Counted from the stretch's first letter, positions 16,361 to 26,417 are shown. The stretch: 64,000 nt of DNA from Saccharomonospora amisosensis (GCF_011761185.1 NZ_JAAOYM010000001.1:3658001-3722000); one strand, 5' to 3'. Notes: generated by a model not told the origin, from the sequence alone. Translations and numbers: made by a program.

Positions 16361-16807
16361 ATGCCTGTAGATCTGGAACGTCTCCGTCGGCTCGCAGCGG
16401 CCGAACAGGGCCTGGCGACCGTCGCTACCGTGCGACCCGACGGCACCGTGCACGCCTCCGTGGTCAACGCGGGAGTGCTCGACAACCCGGTCACCGGACA
16501 CCTCAGCGTCGCGATGGTGATCCGGGGAAACGCCCGCAAGCTCGAACTGTTCCGGACCCACGGGCACGCCACCGTCGTCTTCCGCCGAGGCTGGGAGTGG
16601 GTCTCGGTGCAGGGCTCGACACACCTCATCGGACCGGACGACCCCGACCCCGACTTCCCCTACAGCGAACTCCCGCAACTGCTCAGGGACATCTTCACGG
16701 CGGCGGGTGGAACTCACGACGACTGGGACACCTACGACAAGGTGATGGCGGAGCAGCGCCGCACGGCCGTGTTCGTCGAACCGGCCAGGCTCAGCGGAAA
16801 CCCTTGA
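16361..16807 (+). CDS. PPOX-class F420-dependent oxidoreductase-like protein
   Basis: 148 residues, split-barrel fold. It starts LAAAEQGLATVATVRPDGTVHASVVN, a pattern of F420/FMN-binding actinobacterial split-barrel enzymes, and includes RGNARKLELFRTHGHATVVF. Reactions are typically reductions with F420H2, but the substrate is unknown. The ATG is at 16361; it is convergent with lepA, whose stop lies 9 bp downstream. Confidence 0.8.
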   Translation: MPVDLERLRRLAAAEQGLATVATVRPDGTVHASVVNAGVLDNPVTGHLSVAMVIRGNARKLELFRTHGHATVVFRRGWEWVSVQGSTHLIGPDDPDPDFPYSELPQLLRDIFTAAGGTHDDWDTYDKVMAEQRRTAVFVEPARLSGNP

Positions 16808-16816
16808 GTCCCACGC

Positions 16817-18679
16817 TCACTTCTTGCCCTTACCACCCTTGTCGGTGCCGTCGTCGGCCGACAGTGCCGCCACGAAGGCCTCCTGCGGCACCTCGACCCT
16901 TCCAACGGTCTTCATCCGCTTCTTGCCTTCCTTCTGCTTCTCCAGCAGCTTGCGCTTACGCGAGATGTCGCCGCCGTAGCACTTGGCGAGCACATCCTTG
17001 CGGATGGCGCGGATCGTTTCCCTCGCGATGATGCGTGAACCCACCGCCGCCTGAATCGGCACCTCGAACTGTTGCCGGGGAATGAGCTCGCGCAGGCGCG
17101 TCGCCATCTTGTTGCCGTAGGCGTAGGCGGCGTCTTTGTGGACGATGGCCGAGAAGGCGTCCACCGGCTCGCCCTGCAACAGGATGTCCACCTTGACCAG
17201 ATCGGACACCTGCTCGCCCGCCTCCTCGTAGTCGAGCGAGGCGTAGCCGCGCGTGCGGGACTTCAGCGAGTCGAAGAAGTCGAAGATGATTTCGGCCAGC
17301 GGCAACTGGTAGCGCAGCTCGACCCTGTCCTCCGACAGGTAGTCCATCCCGAGCAGTTGGCCACGCTTGCCCTGGCACAGCTCCATGATCGCCCCGATGA
17401 ACTCCGAAGGTGCGATGACGGTGACCTTGCTGACGGGTTCGTGCACCTCGGCGATCTTGGCGCCGGTCGGCCAGTCCGAGGGGTTGGTGACAACGTGCTC
17501 GGTACCGTCCTCCAGGTACACCTGGTACACCACGTTCGGAGCGGTGGCGATCAGGTCCAGACCAAACTCCCGCTCCAGCCTGGCCCTGGTGATCTCCAGG
17601 TGCAGCAACCCGAGGAAGCCGCACCGGAAACCGAATCCGAGCGCGACGGAGGTCTCCGGCTCGTAGCTCAGCGCGGCGTCGTTGAGTCGCAGCTTGTCCA
17701 GCGCGTCCCGCAGATCCGGGTAGTCGGAACCGTCCACAGGGTACAGACCCGAGTAGACCATCGGCCTCGGCTCGCGGTAACCGGCGAGCGGCTGGGTGGC
17801 CCCACCGCGTTCGGAGGTGACCGTGTCACCGACCTTGGACTGCCGGACGTCCTTCACTCCGGTGATGAGGTAACCGACCTCGCCGACCCCAAGCCCCTTG
17901 CTCGGCTTCGGCTCCGGCGAGATGATCCCGACCTCCAGCAGCTCGTGCGTGGCGCCGGTGGACATCATCCTGATGCGTTCCCTCGGCGTGATCTTGCCGT
18001 CGAAGACCCGGATGTAGGTGACCACGCCACGGTAGGTGTCGTACACGGAGTCGAAGATGAGCGCTCGCGCCGGCGCGTCCGCGTCCCCTCGCGGCGGCGG
18101 TACCTGCCGGACCACCTCGTCCAACAGGTCGCGCACGCCCTCACCCGTCTTCGCCGAGACCCGCAGCACGTCGCCGGGCTCGCAACCGATGATGTGCGCC
18201 AACTCGGCCGCGTACTTGTCGGGTTCCGCGGCGGGCAGGTCGATCTTGTTCAGCACCGGGATGATGTGCAGGTCCTTCTCCAGCGCGAGATACAGGTTGG
18301 CCAGTGTCTGCGCCTCGATCCCCTGAGCCGCGTCCACCAGCAGGATCGCGCCCTCGCATGCCTCGAGCGCCCGCGACACCTCGTAGGTGAAGTCGACGTG
18401 GCCGGGGGTGTCGATCAGGTGCAGGACATGGTCCTCCTCGCCCAGCCGCCAGGGCAGCCGCACGTTCTGCGCCTTGATCGTGATGCCTCGCTCACGCTCG
18501 ATGTCCATCCGGTCGAGGTACTGGTCCCGCATCGACCTCGCCTCGACGACGCCCGTGAGCTGCAGCATCCGGTCGGCCAGGGTGGACTTGCCGTGGTCGA
18601 TGTGCGCGATGATGCAGAAGTTCCTGATGAACTCCGGGGGCGTGAAGGTGGTGTCGGCGGACGGACGCTTCTGTGTCAC
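16817..18679 (-). CDS. lepA: Elongation factor 4 (back-translocating GTPase)
   Basis: About 620 residues. [17 protein letters not shown] contains G1, followed by RGITIKAQ (G2), DTPGH (G3) and NKIDLP (G4), and the LepA-specific C-terminal domain ([23 protein letters not shown]). The factor acts on stalled or mistranslocated ribosomes. I choose the GTG at 18677-18679 because CCGAGG sits six bases upstream; an ATG at 18715 would add 12 residues. The tail ends with a Lys/Gly-rich stretch. Confidence 0.95.
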   Translation of the reverse strand: MTQKRPSADTTFTPPEFIRNFCIIAHIDHGKSTLADRMLQLTGVVEARSMRDQYLDRMDIERERGITIKAQNVRLPWRLGEEDHVLHLIDTPGHVDFTYEVSRALEACEGAILLVDAAQGIEAQTLANLYLALEKDLHIIPVLNKIDLPAAEPDKYAAELAHIIGCEPGDVLRVSAKTGEGVRDLLDEVVRQVPPPRGDADAPARALIFDSVYDTYRGVVTYIRVFDGKITPRERIRMMSTGATHELLEVGIISPEPKPSKGLGVGEVGYLITGVKDVRQSKVGDTVTSERGGATQPLAGYREPRPMVYSGLYPVDGSDYPDLRDALDKLRLNDAALSYEPETSVALGFGFRCGFLGLLHLEITRARLEREFGLDLIATAPNVVYQVYLEDGTEHVVTNPSDWPTGAKIAEVHEPVSKVTVIAPSEFIGAIMELCQGKRGQLLGMDYLSEDRVELRYQLPLAEIIFDFFDSLKSRTRGYASLDYEEAGEQVSDLVKVDILLQGEPVDAFSAIVHKDAAYAYGNKMATRLRELIPRQQFEVPIQAAVGSRIIARETIRAIRKDVLAKCYGGDISRKRKLLEKQKEGKKRMKTVGRVEVPQEAFVAALSADDGTDKGGKGKK

Positions 18680-18790
18680 TCGGTACCTCGGGTCGTTCGC
18701 GGGCGATAGCTCCATGTTCCCATGCCCCGGTGGCGGCAATTCCGGGTCATCCCCGATGCGAGCCGCTCGCGGTCGTGCTGATCTCGAAGA

Positions 18791-19390
18791 ATGAGTTCTT
18801 TCGCAGACGTGCTCGACCGGACGTTCGGACACCCGCGCGGCCTGCTCGGCAGGCTCGGCGGCGCCGTCATGGCACGTGGCAACGCCGCGACGGAACGTCA
18901 CGTGGTGTCGGTGGCCAACCCAGCGAGCGACGAGACCGTGCTCGTGATCGGGCCGGGACCGGGTGTCGGCCTTCGTGCGGCGGCGCATCGTGCCCGGCTG
19001 GTCATCGGGGTCGACCCGGCCGAGGAGATGCTTGCCATGTGCCGTGCCAGGTGCTCGGAAGCGGTCGAACAGGGCACCGTGGAGTTGCGTGCGGGCACCG
19101 CCGCCGCCACGGGGCAGGCCGACGAGTCCGTTGACGTCGTACTGAGCGTGAACAACGTGCAACTGTGGGACGACCGGGACGCCGCGCTGGTCGAGTTGCT
19201 GCGCGTGCTTCGACCCGGCGGCCGCCTCGTACTGTCCGCGCACGAGAGGTGGCTGCCGGTACCACGCCAGGAACTGGGTGCCGAGTTCGAGGCCGAAGGC
19301 TTCACCGGCGTGCAGACCTGGGTGTGGCAGCCACCCGGCGTGGCGGCGAGCAGGGCTGCGCAGCTGCGCGCCTACAAGCCCACCCGGTGA
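18791..19390 (+). CDS. Class I SAM-dependent methyltransferase
   Basis: 199 residues. Motif I is [17 protein letters not shown], followed by the acidic GVDPAEEML and a later [13 protein letters not shown]. Divergent from lepA. Members of this group are often called ubiE-like; the substrate is unknown. Confidence 0.8.
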   Translation: MSSFADVLDRTFGHPRGLLGRLGGAVMARGNAATERHVVSVANPASDETVLVIGPGPGVGLRAAAHRARLVIGVDPAEEMLAMCRARCSEAVEQGTVELRAGTAAATGQADESVDVVLSVNNVQLWDDRDAALVELLRVLRPGGRLVLSAHERWLPVPRQELGAEFEAEGFTGVQTWVWQPPGVAASRAAQLRAYKPTR

Positions 19391-19498
19391 GCAGGGAGGG
19401 CTCCTACCGTCGTGTTGCCGACCTTGCGCAGTGGCTTCGCGTGTCGCTGTGGTGTCGACGACCGCACCACTCGCACGCCGGTAACACACGTCGAGGTG

Positions 19499-19882
19499 TC
19501 ACGCGGGTTCACGGACATCCACGCGCAGCGGGTGCTCGGCGGGAACCTCCACCAGCACGATGCGCGTGCCGTCGGGATCGCGGATCCAGGCCTCGTCGAG
19601 GCCCCAGGGCTCCCGCTTGGGCCCGGAGAACGGCTCCACGCCACGTTGCCGCAGTTCGGCGAGGGTCGCGGCCAGGTCTCTGACCTGCAGCCACAGTGCC
19701 ATGTCGGCGGTGGGGCCTGCCTGGCCGCGCCCGACGATCTCCAGGAAGCCACCGCCGAGGAAGAACACCGTCCCTCCCGGGAACTCGCGATATACCGCCA
19801 GCCCGAGCGTGTCGCGGTAGAACGCGGTGGTGGCCTGCGGGTCCGTTGGATGCAGCAGCACCCGGCTACTCAGCACGTCCAT
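19499..19882 (-). CDS. VOC family (glyoxalase/bleomycin-resistance fold) protein
   Basis: 127 residues, a two-module beta-alpha-beta fold. It has [20 protein letters not shown] at the start and [18 protein letters not shown] at the end, with candidate metal ligands His11 and Glu near the C-terminus. Functions range from lactoylglutathione lyase to antibiotic binding, so none is assigned. Convergent with the methyltransferase, with no clear terminator in the 108-bp gap. Confidence 0.82.
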   Translation of the reverse strand: MDVLSSRVLLHPTDPQATTAFYRDTLGLAVYREFPGGTVFFLGGGFLEIVGRGQAGPTADMALWLQVRDLAATLAELRQRGVEPFSGPKREPWGLDEAWIRDPDGTRIVLVEVPAEHPLRVDVREPA

Positions 19883-20145
19883 GCGACTACCGTCTCACGC
19901 CGACGAGTGCATGTGGCGGAGACGCTCATCATCGAACCGGTCGGTCAACGGTGGCAGGCGACCGGGCCGCCGGCTGTACGGCTGCGGTGCCGAGGGGGTT
20001 GCATCATGGCGTTCACCTGTCACTTGTTAGGCTGGTCAACCGTCGCCGTGTGGCATTCCGCCAGGGAGGAAGCCCGGCCGAGTTCGGTCGGGGCCACGAG
20101 AACACGGCTCGGAGTTCTTCCGCCGAAACACGAAGGAGCGCCCGC

Positions 20146-20406
20146 GTGGCCAACATCAAGTCCCAGATGAAGCGCATCAAGACCAACGAGAAGGCACGTC
20201 TGCGCAACCAGTCGGTGAAGTCGGCGGTCAAGACCGCGATCCGGAAGTTCCGCGAGGCCGCGGACGCCGGCGACCGCGACAAGGCCCTGGAGTTGCAGCG
20301 TGTGGCCGCTCGCAAGCTGGACAAGGCTGCGACCAAGGGCGTCATCCACAAGAACCAGGCCGCCAACAAGAAGTCCGCGATGGCGCGCAAGGTCAACTCG
20401 CTCTGA
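20146..20406 (+). CDS. rpsT: 30S ribosomal protein S20
   Basis: 86 residues, Lys/Arg/Ala-rich, with the diagnostic [20 protein letters not shown] start and the [13 protein letters not shown] motif. The GTG at 20146 has GAAGGAG upstream. It is followed by a strong hairpin. In M. tuberculosis rpsT likewise faces holA. A TAGGCT hexamer at 20028-20033 may be its -10, giving a leader of about 105 bases. Confidence 0.97.
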   Translation: MANIKSQMKRIKTNEKARLRNQSVKSAVKTAIRKFREAADAGDRDKALELQRVAARKLDKAATKGVIHKNQAANKKSAMARKVNSL

Positions 20407-20420
20407 GCGCCCGCATCGCC

Positions 20421-20451
20421 TCACCCCCGGTGACGTTGTCACCGGGGGTGA
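20421..20451. terminator. Intrinsic terminator between rpsT and holA
   Basis: A perfect 14-bp stem (20421-20434 with 20438-20451) and GTT loop, followed by GTTTTG. It lies in the 55-bp gap between convergent genes and can work for rpsT directly and for holA on the other strand. Confidence 0.85.
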
Positions 20452-20461
20452 GTTTTGTGCG

Positions 20462-21442
20462 CTACCGGCGATGCCGTGCGGCCACGATGTCCAGCACGGC
20501 GCGCTCGACGGCGTAGTCGGGATCGGCGGCCGCGCCCTTCACCTCGGCATTCACCCGGGCGACAATACGCATGGCGGCCGCGAGACCGCTCGAACTCCAC
20601 CCACGGGACTGGCCTTGCGCCTTGCGGATCTTCCACGGCGGCATACCCAGTTCACCGGCGAGCTGGTTCGGGTTACCCCTGCCCGCCGCTGACACGCGGG
20701 CGATGGTGCGCACGGCGTCGGCCAGCGCGTCGGCCACCAGCACGTGTGGCACGCCGATCTGCTGCGCCCACCGCACCGACTCCAGCGCGGCCGCCCGATC
20801 ACCGGAGACTGCCTTCTCTGCCACCAGGAACCCGGTCACGTCGGCCTTGCCTCTGTGATACCGACGCACCGCCGCTTCGTCGATCGACCCACCGGAGTCC
20901 GCAACGAGCTGTGCCGCGGCCGACGCCAGCTCACGCAGATCCGAGCCGACCGCGTCGATCAGCGCGACGACTCCGCCCGCGTCGATCCGCCCGCCCGCCC
21001 TGCGCACCTCGCCACGCACGAAGGCCTCACGCTCGGCAGGCTTGGTGATCTTGGCGCACTCGGTCACCACCGCCCCAGCCTTTCGCAGCGCGGCAGGCAG
21101 CGACTTGCCTGCCTTGCTTCTGCCACCTCCGCTGTGCAGGACCACGAGCACCACGCCGTCCACGGGGTCCGCGACATAAGCCAGGATCGCGTCGGCGATC
21201 TCCTGGGAGCTGTCCTGTGCCGTGTCCAGTACGACCACCCTGCCCTCGGCGAACAGCGATGGGCTCACCAGCTCGGCCAGGCCGGATGGGGTGAGGTCCG
21301 ATACGCGCATTCGGGTGATGTCGGCAGCGGGGTCGGCCAGGCGTGCCGAGTCGAGCGCCGCCCGCACAGCCCGCTCGACAAGCAGTTCTTCGTCACCGAG
21401 CACGAGGTGCAGCGGCGCTGGAGTAGTGGCTGGCGCGGTCAC
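20462..21442 (-). CDS. holA: DNA polymerase III delta subunit
   Basis: About 326 residues, the clamp-loader wrench that opens the beta clamp. LHLVLGDEELLVERAV at the start, VVLVVLHSGGGRSKAGKSLPAAL and the C-terminal collar domain (GMPPWKIRKAQGQSRGWS) match actinobacterial HolA. The GTG at 21440-21442 is chosen with AGGA upstream; 39 further upstream codons are unlike the family. Divergent from the thrC riboswitch. Confidence 0.9.
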   Translation of the reverse strand: MTAPATTPAPLHLVLGDEELLVERAVRAALDSARLADPAADITRMRVSDLTPSGLAELVSPSLFAEGRVVVLDTAQDSSQEIADAILAYVADPVDGVVLVVLHSGGGRSKAGKSLPAALRKAGAVVTECAKITKPAEREAFVRGEVRRAGGRIDAGGVVALIDAVGSDLRELASAAAQLVADSGGSIDEAAVRRYHRGKADVTGFLVAEKAVSGDRAAALESVRWAQQIGVPHVLVADALADAVRTIARVSAAGRGNPNQLAGELGMPPWKIRKAQGQSRGWSSSGLAAAMRIVARVNAEVKGAAADPDYAVERAVLDIVAARHRR

Positions 21443-21554
21443 GACTCGATCCTGCCACGGTGACCTAGCCCGCATCGGCATGGCAGGAGCTGATCGACAT
21501 GCCGTAAGGTGTGAGCCGAACCGCGCGGCCCGGCCGGCGGACAACCGAATACCG

Positions 21555-21683
21555 CTCATCCAGAGGGGCAGAGGGAACGGCCCGAAGAAGCCCCGGCAAC
21601 CGGCGTCAGCCTGTCATCTCGATTCCGCGAGGTAGCTGGCGATCACGGTGCCAATTCCGACCCGTACCCGCGGGACAGATGAG
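21555..21683 (+). promoter_or_regulatory. SAM-I (S-box) riboswitch controlling thrC
   Basis: P1 is CTCATC (21555-21560) with GATGAG (21678-21683). The core between them includes AGAGGGGCAGAGGGA, GGCCCGAAGAAGCC, CGGCAACC and GGTGCCAATTCC in S-box order, and a P4 CCCG/CGGG stem. The only core change I see is UGAA to AGAA after GGCCC. The 3' strand of P1 enters the thrC Shine-Dalgarno (GAGGAAAGGA, 21681-21690), so SAM binding should block translation. TAAGGT at 21505-21510 could be the -10. Confidence 0.9.
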
Positions 21684-21698
21684 GAAAGGAACCTCGCG

Positions 21699-22964
21699 AT
21701 GACAGCAGCCGTCGAAACGACCACCACCGGCCGCGCCGTGGATCTCGGCCCCGCCGTGGAGCTCGTCTCCAAGGAGGAAGGCCACCGCCAGCCACTCGCC
21801 CCCGAGTTCGTCTCGGCCGAGGACTTCTCGCCGCTGGAGGTTGCCTACGACTTCGGCAGGGTCCGCCGGGAGGACATCGAGGCGGGCCCGCGCAACATCT
21901 GGCGCTACAAGAAGCTGCTGCCGGTGCCGTCGAACGTGGAGGAGATCCCGAACACCGAGCCTGGGTGTACCCGGCTGGTTCGAGCCGACCAGTTGGCGAA
22001 GGCGCTGGGTGTCCGACGCATCTGGGTGAAGGACGACACCGGCAACCCGACGCACTCGTTCAAGGACCGCGTGGTGGCCGTCGCGCTGGCCGCCGCGCGC
22101 GAGTTCGGCTTCGACACTCTCGCCTGCCCCTCCACCGGCAATCTGGCCAACGCCGTGGCCGCCGCGGCGGCCAGGGCGGGCTGGCGATCGGTGGTGCTGA
22201 TCCCGTCCTCGCTCGAGCGGGCCAAGATCCTCACTACCGCCGTGTACGACGGCGCTCTCATCGCCGTCGACGGCAACTACGACGACGTGAACCGGCTCGC
22301 GACCCAGCTCGCCGCTGAGCACGAGAACTGGGCTTTTGTCAACGTCAACGTGCGGCCCTACTACTCCGAGGGCTCCAAGACCCTCGCCTTCGAGGTTGCC
22401 GAACAACTCGGATGGCGCCTGCCCGAGCAGATCGTCGTACCGATCGCGTCAGGCGCACAGCTGACCAAGGTCGACAAGGGTTTCCGCGAGCTCGGCGAGC
22501 TCGGCCTCGTCGAACCGACGCCGTATCGGGTCTTCGGCGCGCAGGCCACCGGTTGCTCGCCGGTCTCCGCCGCCTTCCGGGACGGCCACGATGTCGTGCA
22601 GCCCGTGCGGCCCGACACCATCGCCCGTTCTCTGGCGATCGGCAACCCCGCCGACGGCCCCTACGTTCTCGACACCGTCCGCCGCACCGGCGGTGCCATC
22701 GAGGACGTGACCGACGAGGAGGTCGTCGAAGGTATCCGGTTGCTGGCTCGCACGGAGGGCATCTTCACCGAGACGGCGGGTGGGGTGACCGTGGCAACCG
22801 CCAAGAAGCTCATCGAGGCCGGGAAGCTCGATCCCGACGCCGAGACCGTGCTGTTGATCACCGGCGACGGCCTGAAGACCCTCGATGCCCTCGAGAACCG
22901 CATCGGCCCCAAGGCCACGGTGGCCCCCAACGCCGCCGCGGTGCGAGAGGTGCTGGGCGAGTAA
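21699..22964 (+). CDS. thrC: Threonine synthase
   Basis: 421 residues, a PLP enzyme converting O-phosphohomoserine to threonine. The PLP lysine lies in PTHSFKDR near residue 125 and the phosphate loop is STGNLANAVAA. The C-terminus carries TAGGVTVATAKKL. The ATG at 21699 has GAGGAAAGGA upstream. This gene stands alone, away from hom and thrB, directly behind a SAM riboswitch. It is convergent with comEC, with 179 bp of unassigned sequence between. Confidence 0.93.
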   Translation: MTAAVETTTTGRAVDLGPAVELVSKEEGHRQPLAPEFVSAEDFSPLEVAYDFGRVRREDIEAGPRNIWRYKKLLPVPSNVEEIPNTEPGCTRLVRADQLAKALGVRRIWVKDDTGNPTHSFKDRVVAVALAAAREFGFDTLACPSTGNLANAVAAAAARAGWRSVVLIPSSLERAKILTTAVYDGALIAVDGNYDDVNRLATQLAAEHENWAFVNVNVRPYYSEGSKTLAFEVAEQLGWRLPEQIVVPIASGAQLTKVDKGFRELGELGLVEPTPYRVFGAQATGCSPVSAAFRDGHDVVQPVRPDTIARSLAIGNPADGPYVLDTVRRTGGAIEDVTDEEVVEGIRLLARTEGIFTETAGGVTVATAKKLIEAGKLDPDAETVLLITGDGLKTLDALENRIGPKATVAPNAAAVREVLGE

Positions 22965-23143
22965 GGACCCGACAACACCCGTTGAGGCACGCCCTCCGGC
23001 ATGGCCTCCCCGGACACGGCTTTGCCCGCAATGAGCGGCCCTCTCCGGCTAGGGCAGCGGCCGTCTGGCAGGGCAGCCGTCCCGGCGAGCACCACGCGGC
23101 CCCTCCGGTCTTTCAGGCCGCCCGGTGAGCGGCAGCCCACAGA

Positions 23144-25528
23144 TCACCGGGATTGACCACGCCGCACCACAGCCGGTTGCCCGTCGATACCGACAATCGC
23201 CGTGTCACCTCCGGTGTCCGTACGGGCGATGAGTGCACCGCGACTCGCGGCATCGCGCAGCGTGCCCGGGTTCGGGTGACCGTAGGTGTTGTCCGCCCCC
23301 ACACTCACCAGCGCGATTCCGGGTGCCACCGCCGAGAGAAACGGCGGAAGGCTGTACCGGCTGCCATGGTGAGGGATCTTCAACACCTCCGCACGCAGAT
23401 CCGCTCCGGAAGCGAGTAGGTCCGCCTGCGCGGCCAACTCCACATCCCCGGTCAGTAGCACCCGACCCGCCGCCGTTGTGGCGCGTAGAACCACCGAACT
23501 GTTGTTGACCTCCGTTCCGTCGTCGCCTTGCTCGGAGGGGACATAACGCGGCCCTAGGACGTCCAGCCGCAGTCCCGGCCAGCTGAGCCGATCGCCGATG
23601 CCGACTCGCACCACTCGGGTGCCATGTGCCGAAGCTCGGTCCACGACATCGCGCCATACCCAGTCCGGGGTCCGGCCGGGCCCGACGGCGATCGCCCCAA
23701 CCGCCCGGCCGTCGAACACCGCCGCCAACCCACCGACATGGTCGGCGTGCAGGTGACTCAGCACCACCAGCGGTATCCGTTCGACACCGAGGCGGTCCAG
23801 ACACCGGTTCATCGGCCCTGGCTCCGGTCCGGTGTCCACCACCACGGCCCGGTCCTGTTCCCCTGTCGCGAGCACGATGCCGTCGCCCTGGCCAACATCG
23901 CACGCCACCAGTACCCAGTCACGCGGCGGCCACGGCGACGCCACCAGCCGCGCCGGGATTAGCAGCAGCAACGCGACAAAAGCCACCACGAGCGCGGCGC
24001 GCACACCCCGGTGTCTCAGCGCGACTACAAGCAGCACCACCACACCGAGTGCCAGCACTCCACCCCACCAGCCGGGCGGCCACGGCAACACCGCACCCGG
24101 GATCGCCGCCGCACGCCTGGCGACGCTGACCAACCAACTCACTCCCGGACCCGCCAGGTACACCAATGACTCAGCACCGGAACTCCACATCGGCGCCAGG
24201 GCCGCCGCCAGGACACCCAGCACCGTGATGGGCGCGACCACCGGGGTCGCCACGACGTTCGCCGCCACCGAGACCACACTCACCTCGCCCGCCATTCCGG
24301 CGATCACCGGAGCGGTGACGAGGAACGCCGCGACCGGCACAGCGATCCCCTGCGCCAGACCGACCGGCACGCCCCTACGGCACAACCCCGATGCCCAGCG
24401 TGGCGCCACCAGGACGAGACCCGCCGTCGCGACGACCGACAGCGCGAACCCCATGCTCGTCGCCAATGCCGGGTCGTAGAGCACGAGAACGCACACCGCC
24501 GCACCCAACGCAGGCAGGGCTGAGCCCTGCCTGCCCAGCACCAGCGCCAACAGTCCAACCGCGCCCATGAATCCGGCCCTGAGCACACTGGGCTCGTAAC
24601 CGACCAGGACCACATAACCGACCAGTGCGACCGCCGCCCCTCCGGCCGACGTGAACGGTCCCAGCCGACACCACCTCGCCAACAGCAACACGGCTCCGCA
24701 GACGATGGCGACGTTGGTGCCGGAAACCGCCGTAAGATGCGACAGCCCGGCGGACAGGAACTCCTCCTCCACGATGCCGGGAAGCCCGCTGGTATCACCG
24801 ACAACCAGCCCCGGCAACAACCCGGCTGGCTCCGTCGGGAGGACCTGGCTCGCCGATCGAAGCGACGACCTGACCGACTCGGCACCACGCTGCCACCAAG
24901 CCGCCGCCGTGAGGTGCCGCGGTGGTCCCCGAACGTGGACGACGGCGGCCGTCAGTTCGCCGTGCCTGGCGGGTGCAAGGGTGCCGCGCAGCGTGCCGCG
25001 CTGGCCGGGGAGTGCACTCGACCAGCCAGTCGCGGGCGCTATCAGTAGCACCCTGCCTGTCGACGCGACCGGGCTTCCCGCGACAGCGGCTCGTTCCACA
25101 TCGGCGGGTATGAGCACCGAGCGCGCACCGGCACGCCTGTTGGCGTAACCGGGCGAACGCAACGGGCGGGGACGTTCGGTCAGCGTGACGTGCAGTTGCG
25201 CGGACGGGCCCCGCCGCGCCGCCTCACGTAACGGGTCGTGCTCGCTGATGTGAAGCCGCACGCTGGTCGGCCCCGCGGTGAGCAAGCCGCACACGAACAA
25301 CGCACCCACCGCACCAAGCCAGTGGTGGGACCCGGTCCCTTGCCGGGTGAGCCGCCAGGCCAGCACGCCCGCGCCCACGGCAGCGAGTACTCCGCAGGCC
25401 GCTGCCGCCCACCACGTCCACAACAGACCGACCAGCGTCGAGACCCACACGGTGACAGCGGCGGGCACCAGCCTCGGGTCGTGCAGCGGGGGCGCCATGG
25501 ACGCGCCTACGGGTGGAAGCTGGCTCAT
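23144..25528 (-). CDS. comEC: ComEC/Rec2 DNA-uptake channel protein
   Basis: 794 residues. An N-terminal OB-like/DUF4131 region, a membrane domain of about ten helices (GLSHLTAVSGTNVAIVCG is the competence-domain signature), and a C-terminal metallo-beta-lactamase domain (LSHLHADHVGG with the metal His/Asp, KIPHHGSRYS). It would pass single-stranded DNA across the membrane. The start overlaps the comEA stop by ATGA. Competence has not been shown for most actinomycetes with this pair. Confidence 0.92.
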   Translation of the reverse strand: MSQLPPVGASMAPPLHDPRLVPAAVTVWVSTLVGLLWTWWAAAACGVLAAVGAGVLAWRLTRQGTGSHHWLGAVGALFVCGLLTAGPTSVRLHISEHDPLREAARRGPSAQLHVTLTERPRPLRSPGYANRRAGARSVLIPADVERAAVAGSPVASTGRVLLIAPATGWSSALPGQRGTLRGTLAPARHGELTAAVVHVRGPPRHLTAAAWWQRGAESVRSSLRSASQVLPTEPAGLLPGLVVGDTSGLPGIVEEEFLSAGLSHLTAVSGTNVAIVCGAVLLLARWCRLGPFTSAGGAAVALVGYVVLVGYEPSVLRAGFMGAVGLLALVLGRQGSALPALGAAVCVLVLYDPALATSMGFALSVVATAGLVLVAPRWASGLCRRGVPVGLAQGIAVPVAAFLVTAPVIAGMAGEVSVVSVAANVVATPVVAPITVLGVLAAALAPMWSSGAESLVYLAGPGVSWLVSVARRAAAIPGAVLPWPPGWWGGVLALGVVVLLVVALRHRGVRAALVVAFVALLLLIPARLVASPWPPRDWVLVACDVGQGDGIVLATGEQDRAVVVDTGPEPGPMNRCLDRLGVERIPLVVLSHLHADHVGGLAAVFDGRAVGAIAVGPGRTPDWVWRDVVDRASAHGTRVVRVGIGDRLSWPGLRLDVLGPRYVPSEQGDDGTEVNNSSVVLRATTAAGRVLLTGDVELAAQADLLASGADLRAEVLKIPHHGSRYSLPPFLSAVAPGIALVSVGADNTYGHPNPGTLRDAASRGALIARTDTGGDTAIVGIDGQPAVVRRGQSR

Positions 25529-26403
25529 CGGACCGTCACCTGCTCGCGAAGATCCGCGAACCGCTTCTCCCCGATCCCATCGATCTCGCGAAGCTGTTCC
25601 ACGGCTGTGAAGGGACCGTTGCGTTCCCGCCAGTCGAGGATGCGTTGTGCCGTCACCTCGCCCACGCCGGGCAGAGTTTCGAGTTGCCGCTGATCCGCGG
25701 TATTGAGGTCCACCTTCGTCGAGGTCGCCTGCCCGTCTCCTTCCGGACTCGGCGCGGGTTGTCTTGGTATCCCGGGCGGCACGGGCACACCCACATACAG
25801 CTGTTCACCGTCGGTGAGGCGTCGAGCCAGATTGACCGTGAGCAGGTCGGCATCCTGGCTGGCACCCCCGGCCTGGTGAATGGCGTCGGCGACCCGCGAA
25901 CCGGGCGGGAGTGTGACCAGACCTGGGTTGGCGACCTTGCCGACAACGCTGACCACCAGAGGCTGCGAGGAAGCTCCCGCCTGCTCGTCGCCCGCTCCGG
26001 CTCTCGATGCCTGTCGCGGCGCGCTGCTGGTCGGGTTTTCGTTGGCTACCGGCAGCGGAGGCGGTCGTTCGGGCTCAGGCCGGCCCGCGACGAGCACGGC
26101 GGTGACCGCCACGACCGCGACCACACCGACGAGTGCGGCCAAGATGGCTACCCGGCGCGGATTGACGCCTGACGCACCGGGAAGTCCGCCTGGAAGCCAG
26201 CGCCGCACCAACCTGCCGGGGGCACCCGGCATCGCGTGCCGCGCTGCCCCCGAGTCTCCCTGCTCAGCGGACACCTGAGCCACCAGCTGAGCCAGCCTGA
26301 TCCTCGGCGTCGGATATTCGGTGCTTCCAGGCGGGATTCCGCCGGGCTCGGTTGCCAGCTCATCCTGTCCCCTCTGCCGCGCTTCGCGTGTTTGGTCGAA
26401 CAC
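25525..26403 (-). CDS. comEA: ComEA-like helix-hairpin-helix DNA-binding protein
   Basis: About 292 residues from the GTG at 26401-26403. An N-terminal cytoplasmic segment of about 100 residues, one membrane helix (VAILAALVGVVAVVAVTAVL), a SLBB domain (VVSVVGKVANPGLVTLPPGS) and C-terminal HhH repeats (LNTADQRQLETLPGVGEVTA, IDGIGEKRFADL). It should bind incoming DNA outside the membrane and hand it to ComEC. The start is inferred from a TAGTTT -10 seven bases upstream; a more upstream GTG (26538) would add 45 unconserved residues. Confidence 0.85.
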   Translation of the reverse strand: MFDQTREARQRGQDELATEPGGIPPGSTEYPTPRIRLAQLVAQVSAEQGDSGAARHAMPGAPGRLVRRWLPGGLPGASGVNPRRVAILAALVGVVAVVAVTAVLVAGRPEPERPPPLPVANENPTSSAPRQASRAGAGDEQAGASSQPLVVSVVGKVANPGLVTLPPGSRVADAIHQAGGASQDADLLTVNLARRLTDGEQLYVGVPVPPGIPRQPAPSPEGDGQATSTKVDLNTADQRQLETLPGVGEVTAQRILDWRERNGPFTAVEQLREIDGIGEKRFADLREQVTVR

Positions 26404-26417
26404 GTTTTCGAAACTAG
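26396..26417 (-). promoter_or_regulatory. LexA-like box overlapping the comEA promoter/start
   Basis: TCGAAC-ACGT-TTTCGA at 26396-26411 differs in one base from the mycobacterial-type SOS consensus TCGAAC-N4-GTTCGA. On the minus strand the -10-like TAGTTT (26417-26412) directly precedes it, and the GTG of comEA is inside the box. A repressor here would cover the transcription start. Confidence 0.45.

Noticed and set aside
14969-16807. 612-codon plus-strand frame across the nitronate monooxygenase region
   Set aside because: Antisense to a conserved flavoenzyme and only its last 149 codons, from 16361, form a real gene.
17072-18709. 545-codon plus-strand frame opposite lepA
   Set aside because: Perfect antisense shadow of lepA with Val/Leu/Arg-rich nonsense.
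22965-23143. A gene or terminator between thrC and comEC
   Set aside because: Only short imperfect GC inversions are present and no start with a ribosome site; I see nothing firm.
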